DNA of 64,000 bases from Phytoactinopolyspora limicola (lineage in GTDB: Bacteria; Actinomycetota; Actinomycetes; Jiangellales; Jiangellaceae). The translations under genes were made by a program, and so were the position numbers. The stretch spans positions 496,001-560,000 of the forward strand of contig NZ_JAAOEN010000003.1 in NCBI RefSeq assembly GCF_011320225.1, given 5' to 3'. Positions 59,848-64,000 of the stretch are shown one piece after another. Below the pieces are notes generated by a model, which saw only the letters and a list, made by a program, of their open reading frames with translations, was not told where the DNA came from and ran no database searches. How positions within the stretch are numbered: position 1 is the stretch's first letter; each line of letters begins with the position of its first letter.

Positions 59848-61470
59848 ATGACGCGAATGCTCGCGGGGCTCGCCGTCGCCGACTTCCGGGACCGGGTGCG
59901 CCGACCGGCCTATGTGGTGATCCTGCTCGGTGCCGCCCTTCTCGGCTACGTGGCGGTGCCCAGCCCAGACGCCAAGTGGATGATCATGCAGCTCGGCGAC
60001 CACCGAGGCATCTACAACAGCGCCTACGTCGGAACGGTGACGGCGCTGGCCAGCGGCCTATGGCTGACCCTTTGTGGCTTCTACATCGTCCGGAACTCCA
60101 TCGAACGTGACCGCAGTACCCGCGTAGGGCACCTGCTCGCCGCCGCACCACTACGCACCTCGACCTATCTAGCCGGCAAGTTCCTCAGCAACCTATTGCT
60201 GCTGGGGTCGATGCTGGGCGTGCTCGCCTGCACGGCTCTGGTGATGCAACTGGCCCGCGGCGAGTCCCGGCAGGTCGACCTGATCGCCCTCTGGCAGCCC
60301 TTCCTTCTCGTGGCACTGCCCCTGGTGGCGTTGACGGCTGCGCTCGCGCTTCTCTTCGAGTCGTTGCCCTTGTTGCGTACGGGTCTCGGCAATGTGCTCT
60401 GGTTCTGCATGTGGCTCGTCATCGCCACCGCCGGCCAAGGGCCTGGGTTGCCTCTCGACGGCATCGGCGTGAACAGCGTCGTCCAGGCGATCCACCAGGA
60501 CATGGTCGCCCAAGACCTGGAAGTCAGCGGGGACTTCAGTCTCGGATTGACCTACCTGGACGATCCGCTCAGCCTGTTCGTCTGGGACGGGTTCACCCCC
60601 AACGCGGGCTATGTGCTGGACCGGTTGGCGATGGTGCTACTCGCCGCGGCCATCGCACTGCTGCCGGCCCTGTGGTTCGGCCGCTTCGACCCCGCCAGAT
60701 CCCTCCAGAGTCCGCGCGGGCTCCGTCTCGTTCCGGGTGCCGGCCGCCAGGGTGCCACGCCCGCCGACGCACCTGAGCCGGTCGTCGTCGACGAGCTGTC
60801 GCACCCGGCGGACCAGCGACTCGACGTCGCGGCCGTCGTGCGTACCCGCCCCGAGACCGGCTCGGTCTCGATTCGTATGTGGCTCGGCGAAATCCGGGTC
60901 CTGGTGCAGGGCGTGTCCTGGTGGTGGTGGACCGGAGCCGCATTGCTCCTGCTCGCCGGGCTCAGCGCGCCGCTTGACGGTGTCACCCGGGTCATGCTCC
61001 CGCTCGCCTGGGTCTGGCCCATGCTGATCTGGTCGCGCCTCGGCACCCAGAGCCACGAGCACGGGGTAGGACGCCTGCTCGGCGCCTACCCCGCGGTACG
61101 CCGCCGAGTCGCCGCGGAATGGAGCGCGGGTTTCACCCTGACCGCCGTGGTCGGATCCGGACCGCTGTTACGACTGGTGGCGGCGGCCGAGTGGGCCGGG
61201 GTGGCCGCCTGGGTAGGCGGTGCCCTGTTCATCCCATCCCTGGCGTTGGCGCTGGGCGCGCTGAGCCGCACCCACCGCCTCTTCCAGGCCATCTATCTAC
61301 CGCTGTGGTACACGGTGGCCAACGGCCTTGCCGTCTTCGACTACATGGGCGCCCTACGCGCAGGCAGCGACTCCGCGCACGTCCAGGTAGCCATGACATT
61401 TCTGGTCACGTCGGCCCTATTGGTCGTCGTCGTCATGACCAACGCGCTGCGTCGGTTCGACCGAGACTAA
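59848..61470 (+). CDS. ABC-2-type exporter permease subunit
   Basis: Membrane protein of 540 aa with about 12 spans in two halves joined by a loop near residue 290-340. The first half reads LWLTLCGFYIVRNSIERDRS, LAGKFLSNLLLLGSMLGVLA; the second begins SIRMWLGEIRVLVQGVSWWW and repeats the ABC-2 topology, including RLLGAYPAVRRRVAAEWSAG. This is an ABC-2-type permease of doubled length. ATG 59848 comes six bases after the ATPase stop. Confidence 0.9.
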   Translation: MTRMLAGLAVADFRDRVRRPAYVVILLGAALLGYVAVPSPDAKWMIMQLGDHRGIYNSAYVGTVTALASGLWLTLCGFYIVRNSIERDRSTRVGHLLAAAPLRTSTYLAGKFLSNLLLLGSMLGVLACTALVMQLARGESRQVDLIALWQPFLLVALPLVALTAALALLFESLPLLRTGLGNVLWFCMWLVIATAGQGPGLPLDGIGVNSVVQAIHQDMVAQDLEVSGDFSLGLTYLDDPLSLFVWDGFTPNAGYVLDRLAMVLLAAAIALLPALWFGRFDPARSLQSPRGLRLVPGAGRQGATPADAPEPVVVDELSHPADQRLDVAAVVRTRPETGSVSIRMWLGEIRVLVQGVSWWWWTGAALLLLAGLSAPLDGVTRVMLPLAWVWPMLIWSRLGTQSHEHGVGRLLGAYPAVRRRVAAEWSAGFTLTAVVGSGPLLRLVAAAEWAGVAAWVGGALFIPSLALALGALSRTHRLFQAIYLPLWYTVANGLAVFDYMGALRAGSDSAHVQVAMTFLVTSALLVVVVMTNALRRFDRD

Positions 61471-61890
61471 AGTGCCCCGAAACACTATCCAGGCTGCCCG
61501 CCGCGTCAGTGACGCCGCTCGGTGAAGACTACCGGGGTCAGGCGCACTCCGACCTTCGTCGATCGAGGTAGGGCCACAACGTCTCGCTCCGGTCCGACCC
61601 CTTGGGCGCTATCAGGGGATCGGGCCGTCATCGCTGTGGAATCCGCCGGTTGGCCCATCCGAGTCGAGCGTGGCGAAACGCACCACAGCTTCCGCTGCCT
61701 GGGCGGGAGCGAGGCTGTCGAGCCTTTCTGGCCTGCGCCGTCGTAGCTGGGCCCGACCGCGCCGTCACCCACGCGGCCGGGGCCGACCATAGCGGATGCG
61801 CACGCCAGCATCTGCCGTAGACCACCCGGAACGCTTCACGCCTGTGCAGGTGCCGATTGTGGCAGCCGTGACCCGCCAGATCGAAGATCC
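61471..61890. other. Intergenic, nothing recognised
   Basis: About 420 bp after the permease gene. Open frames exist on both strands but none resembles a known family. No clear terminator hairpin for the ABC operon was found. It likely holds terminator and promoter sequence or decayed DNA. Confidence 0.4.
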
Positions 61891-62211
61891 TTATGTCACC
61901 GCCCTTCCGCCCGCGCAATCGTCAACGCGGACCAGCCGGGCCAGCGTGAACGGCTCGGCCAGGATCTCGTCCAGCACGGCCGCCACGTGCCGGAAATGCG
62001 CAGTGGTGAAGTGGTGGTCGAGCGCGGCCTGACTCGCCCACTCCTCGACGATGATCATCCTGTTGTGGTGAGTCGCGTCGACGTGCGGTCGGTAAGCGAG
62101 GCAGCCGGGCTCGGCGAGCGATGGTGCGATCATGGCGTTGAGCTCGTCGCGCAACCGCTGCTCGTGGCCCGGCTTTGCGGTGAACCCAGCGATCAGAGTG
62201 AACTCGGACAT
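61891..62211 (-). CDS. Antibiotic-biosynthesis-monooxygenase (ABM)-type protein
   Basis: Small alpha/beta-barrel protein of 106 aa: FTLIAGFTAKPGHEQRLRDE, LAYRPHVDATHHNRMIIVEE, WASQAALDHHFTTAHFRHVA. The E-x-W and x-H-F-x-[ST] pattern is that of ABM-type quinol oxygenases or heme-degrading-like proteins; some are only stress-linked. It is five bases downstream of a second such gene and cotranscribed with it. Confidence 0.9.
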   Translation of the reverse strand: MSEFTLIAGFTAKPGHEQRLRDELNAMIAPSLAEPGCLAYRPHVDATHHNRMIIVEEWASQAALDHHFTTAHFRHVAAVLDEILAEPFTLARLVRVDDCAGGRAVT

Positions 62212-62216
62212 GGTGC

Positions 62217-62528
62217 TCAGGCCGCCTCGGGGTCTTCGATGCGTGTGCCCTTGATCAGCCAGGTCGGTCCCTGGGCGTAGTTTTCGATCAGCGAGAAGAA
62301 CTGTGCGAAGTGCGGCCCCCTGGCGTGCACGTCGAACGCGGCACGGTCGTCGTACGCCTCGTTGAGGTAGAACCGGTTGGGGCGCTCCTCGTCCTCAATG
62401 AGTTCGAAGCGGCGCGTGCCGGATTCGTCGGCGGCCGAGTTGCGGCCGTCTTCGAGGGCTGCGGCGATGAACGCGTCGCGGCGGTCCTCGGGGACGTCGA
62501 AGTAGACTGCGATGTGATACACGATCAT
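62217..62528 (-). CDS. Antibiotic-biosynthesis-monooxygenase-like (dimeric alpha/beta barrel) protein
   Basis: Protein of 103 aa: YHIAVYFDVPEDRRDAFIAA, RFELIEDEERPNRFYLNEAY, DDRAAFDVHARGPHFAQFFS. This is a ferredoxin-like barrel of the ABM type. It is transcribed just before the neighbouring ABM gene. Its ATG at 62528 touches the possible ATG of the divergent XRE gene (bases CATGA), so the promoter must lie inside one of the two genes, or the XRE start is further downstream. Confidence 0.88.
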   Translation of the reverse strand: MIVYHIAVYFDVPEDRRDAFIAAALEDGRNSAADESGTRRFELIEDEERPNRFYLNEAYDDRAAFDVHARGPHFAQFFSLIENYAQGPTWLIKGTRIEDPEAA

Positions 62529-63453
62529 GACTCCTGACTTGTTGGGTGGCCTGTTGACCGATCCCATCGTTGGCGCGCAGGCGCCGACCAGGAAGAGCCG
62601 AGAACATCCTGGGACCGGCAGTGCCACCCTGGAATCCAGGTCGCTGGAACGCCGCCGTCAGCTGGCCGACTTCCTCAAGCGGCGGCGCGCCGCCATGGAC
62701 CCGGAGCGAGTGGGTGTGGCGGCACCAGCAAGCAGGCGCCGGACGCCGGGGCTGCGCCGTGAGGAGGTCGCGGCGCTCGCCGGGGTGAGCGTGGACTGGT
62801 ATATCCGCCTGGAGCAGGCTCGGGCCGAGCGCCCATCTCCGTCGGTCCTGGATGCGCTTTCGCGGACGTTCGAACTGTCGACCGACGAGCGGGCGCACTT
62901 GTATGCGCTCGCGCGGGCGGAGCGGCCGCCGCTGACCACCACGCCGCACGAGGAGCCGGACGCCGCGCTGTTGCGCGTCCTTCGGGCGCTTCCGCCCACA
63001 ACGCCGGCGATGGTGCTGGGAAGGCAGTGGGACGTGCTCGCCTGGAACGACGGGCTGAGCGAATTGTTGGTCCCGTTCGACCAGCTTCCGCCAGAGCGGC
63101 GCAACCTCGTCGAACTGACCTTCCTGGATCCTCGGATGCGGGGGCGCTATGCCGAGTGGCCGGCCGTCGCCGAAGAGACGGTCGCCAACTTCCGCGCCTC
63201 CGTGGCCCGGAATCTCGAACTGCCGGACGTGCAGCGGCTCGTCACCCGTCTGATCCGGCGCAGCGAGGAGTTCACACGGTGGTGGCGCCAGCACGATGTT
63301 CGCGAGAAATCCACCGGTGTCAAGGTGTTCCGCAGCGGTGACCAACTCATCAAATACCGGTACGACACGCTGCTCGCGCCGTCCGCGGCCGACCAGCGAC
63401 TTATCACCTACACACCGGTTGGCTCCCCCGAGACAGGAGCCGGCGAGCCGTAG
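62527..63453 (+). CDS. XRE-family regulator with MmyB-like ligand domain
   Basis: Protein of up to 308 aa. The HTH reads RRRQLADFLKRRRAAMDPER, then TPGLRREEVAALAGVSVDWY, IRLEQARAERPSPSVLDALS. The C-terminal MmyB-type domain (LRALPPTTPAMVLGRQWDVL, AWNDGLSELL; DPRMRGRYAEWPAVAEETVA) resembles PAS-like fatty-acid-binding domains. Many such regulators control an adjacent divergent oxidoreductase, here the ABM pair. The start is uncertain: the only in-frame ATG before the HTH is at 62527, which overlaps the neighbouring start; a TTG at 62539 could also serve. Confidence 0.9.
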   Translation: MTPDLLGGLLTDPIVGAQAPTRKSREHPGTGSATLESRSLERRRQLADFLKRRRAAMDPERVGVAAPASRRRTPGLRREEVAALAGVSVDWYIRLEQARAERPSPSVLDALSRTFELSTDERAHLYALARAERPPLTTTPHEEPDAALLRVLRALPPTTPAMVLGRQWDVLAWNDGLSELLVPFDQLPPERRNLVELTFLDPRMRGRYAEWPAVAEETVANFRASVARNLELPDVQRLVTRLIRRSEEFTRWWRQHDVREKSTGVKVFRSGDQLIKYRYDTLLAPSAADQRLITYTPVGSPETGAGEP

Positions 63454-63509
63454 GCATCCCTGCCCGCCCTACGCCGCCCTCGCATCACCAACACTGCGGG
63501 GCCCTACGA

Positions 63510-63810
63510 CGAGGCGATGGGCAAGATACGCCGCCAGCTCACCCTCACCCCTGTCGGACGACCGATCGTGCCGGACAAGATCTCCTGGCTGGCCAGCGAG
63601 ATGCTCAAGACCCGAGTCGCGCACGGCTACTGCGCCCGCCACGAGGGCCGGATAAACGAGCGCCTCAACCAGGAAATCCACCGCCGCACCGACAGCGCCG
63701 GGATCTTCACCAACCGCGACGCCATCATCCGCCTCGTCGGCGCCGTCCTCGCCGAACAAGCCGACGAATGGGCCGAAGGACGCCGCGCGCTACCACTACC
63801 GGGGACTTGA
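63510..63810 (+). pseudogene. Chimeric relic: integrase C-terminus joined to IS256-type transposase C-terminus
   Basis: The first part, [40 protein letters not shown], matches the C-terminal zinc-cysteine region of Tn554-like integrases (normally K-T-R-V-A-H-G-Y-C then a Cys cluster). Directly after it the same frame reads [40 protein letters not shown], the end of an IS256/Mutator transposase. Neither gene is complete, and no terminal inverted repeats were seen. The join marks a deletion between two mobile elements. Confidence 0.7.
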
Positions 63811-63812
63811 CC

Positions 63813-64000
63813 TCACCCGGCCGAACGCAGAGACGGATAGTCGGTATAGCCCGTAGGCCCCGGCGTGTAGAGATGCGCGGTGTCCATCTCGTTCCAGCTC
63901 AGACCATGTCGCAGCCGGTATGGAAGGTCGGGGTTGACCAGGAACCCACGCCCGAAGGAGACCGCGTCGGCTAAACCCTGCGCCAGAGGCCGCTCAGCGG
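63813..64000 (-). CDS. Old Yellow Enzyme-family alkene reductase, C-terminal part (5' end outside window)
   Basis: The minus strand ends with LAQGLADAVSFGRGFLVNPD, LPYRLRHGLSWNEMDTAHLY, TPGPTGYTDYPSLRSAG. This is the FMN-phosphate-binding end (G-R-x-F-[IL]-x-N-P-D-L-P) and tail (G-Y-T-D-Y-P) of NemA/OYE-type ene reductases. Only about 60 codons are inside the window. Its stop lies two bases from the end of the transposase relic on the other strand. Confidence 0.9.
   Translation of the reverse strand, partial: AERPLAQGLADAVSFGRGFLVNPDLPYRLRHGLSWNEMDTAHLYTPGPTGYTDYPSLRSAG

Noticed and set aside
61506-61811. Frames on both strands after the ABC permease gene
   Set aside because: Arg/Ser-rich translations without motifs, no conserved start region.

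Overview
The window is high-GC chromosomal DNA from an actinomycete, with GC-rich third codon positions, GTG starts and many ATGA or GTGA stop/start overlaps. Several gene types are characteristic of actinobacteria: three candidate F420-linked enzymes (Ddn-like, LLM-class, PNPOx-like), an AfsR/SARP regulator, an ECF42-type sigma factor with a DGPF partner, a WXG100-like secretion locus, and MmyB-type XRE and LuxR regulators. Genus cannot be fixed from sequence reading alone. No rRNA, complete tRNA, CRISPR array or replication origin was seen.

Layout. 1-7.0 kb: a broken MFS gene, a merR-prfC (release factor 3) pair, a secreted C69-type peptidase with an altered nucleophile position, a decayed metallo-beta-lactamase gene, a cold-shock gene and a VOC protein. 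7.2-12 kb is accessory: a serine hydrolase whose stop codon lies in a duplicated cold-shock-gene fragment, the 3' part of a tRNA-Asp gene next to an integrase fragment (an old attachment site), a RelBE-type module, a D-threonine-aldolase-like gene, and fused scraps of an ABC ATPase and a D-aminoacylase. 12.5-20.4 kb: an MFS exporter, a divergent HxlR/metallo-hydrolase pair, a HEAT-like protein, a DUF234 ATPase with a cluster of palindromes in its promoter, a phosphotransferase, and a HepT/MntA toxin-antitoxin pair whose antitoxin carries an Xre domain. 20.4-31.7 kb: a Ddn-like reductase, a SARP regulator, an FMN reductase-MFS-PNPOx run, a PAP2-like membrane protein, and an ECF42 module. That module has two promoters with the same TGTCGA-N17-CGTC signature, one before the DGPF/sigma pair and one before a VOC-MFS pair.

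31.7-37 kb: a DUF4274 protein and a WXG100/DUF6571-like locus with two lipoproteins and a membrane-anchored beta-propeller. 37-47.2 kb: regulators, two berberine-bridge-type FAD oxidoreductases, a methyltransferase, a DUF3500 protein and several relics (an MFS gene, a flavoprotein scrap, a LysR/MFS pair with its centre deleted, a frameshifted LuxR gene).

47.6-56.4 kb is the most interesting block. It is a tightly packed six-gene catabolic operon: LLM flavin monooxygenase, NTF2-like protein, an alpha/beta-hydrolase fused to a carbamoylase-type M20 hydrolase, a second M20 hydrolase, DUF1028, and an amidinohydrolase/DDAH-like enzyme. It lies divergently from a TetR gene, and an MFS importer follows. 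Matching 26-bp palindromes before the monooxygenase and the importer suggest one TetR regulon for uptake and breakdown of an unknown N-rich (ureido, hydantoin or guanidino) compound.

56.5-61.5 kb: a NarL-type two-component system followed by a lipoprotein and an ABC exporter. 61.9-64 kb: two antibiotic-biosynthesis-monooxygenase-type proteins, an XRE regulator, a chimeric integrase/IS256 relic and the end of an Old-Yellow-Enzyme reductase. The density of broken genes, about ten in 64 kb, shows repeated insertion and deletion, although some single-base frameshifts could be sequencing errors.
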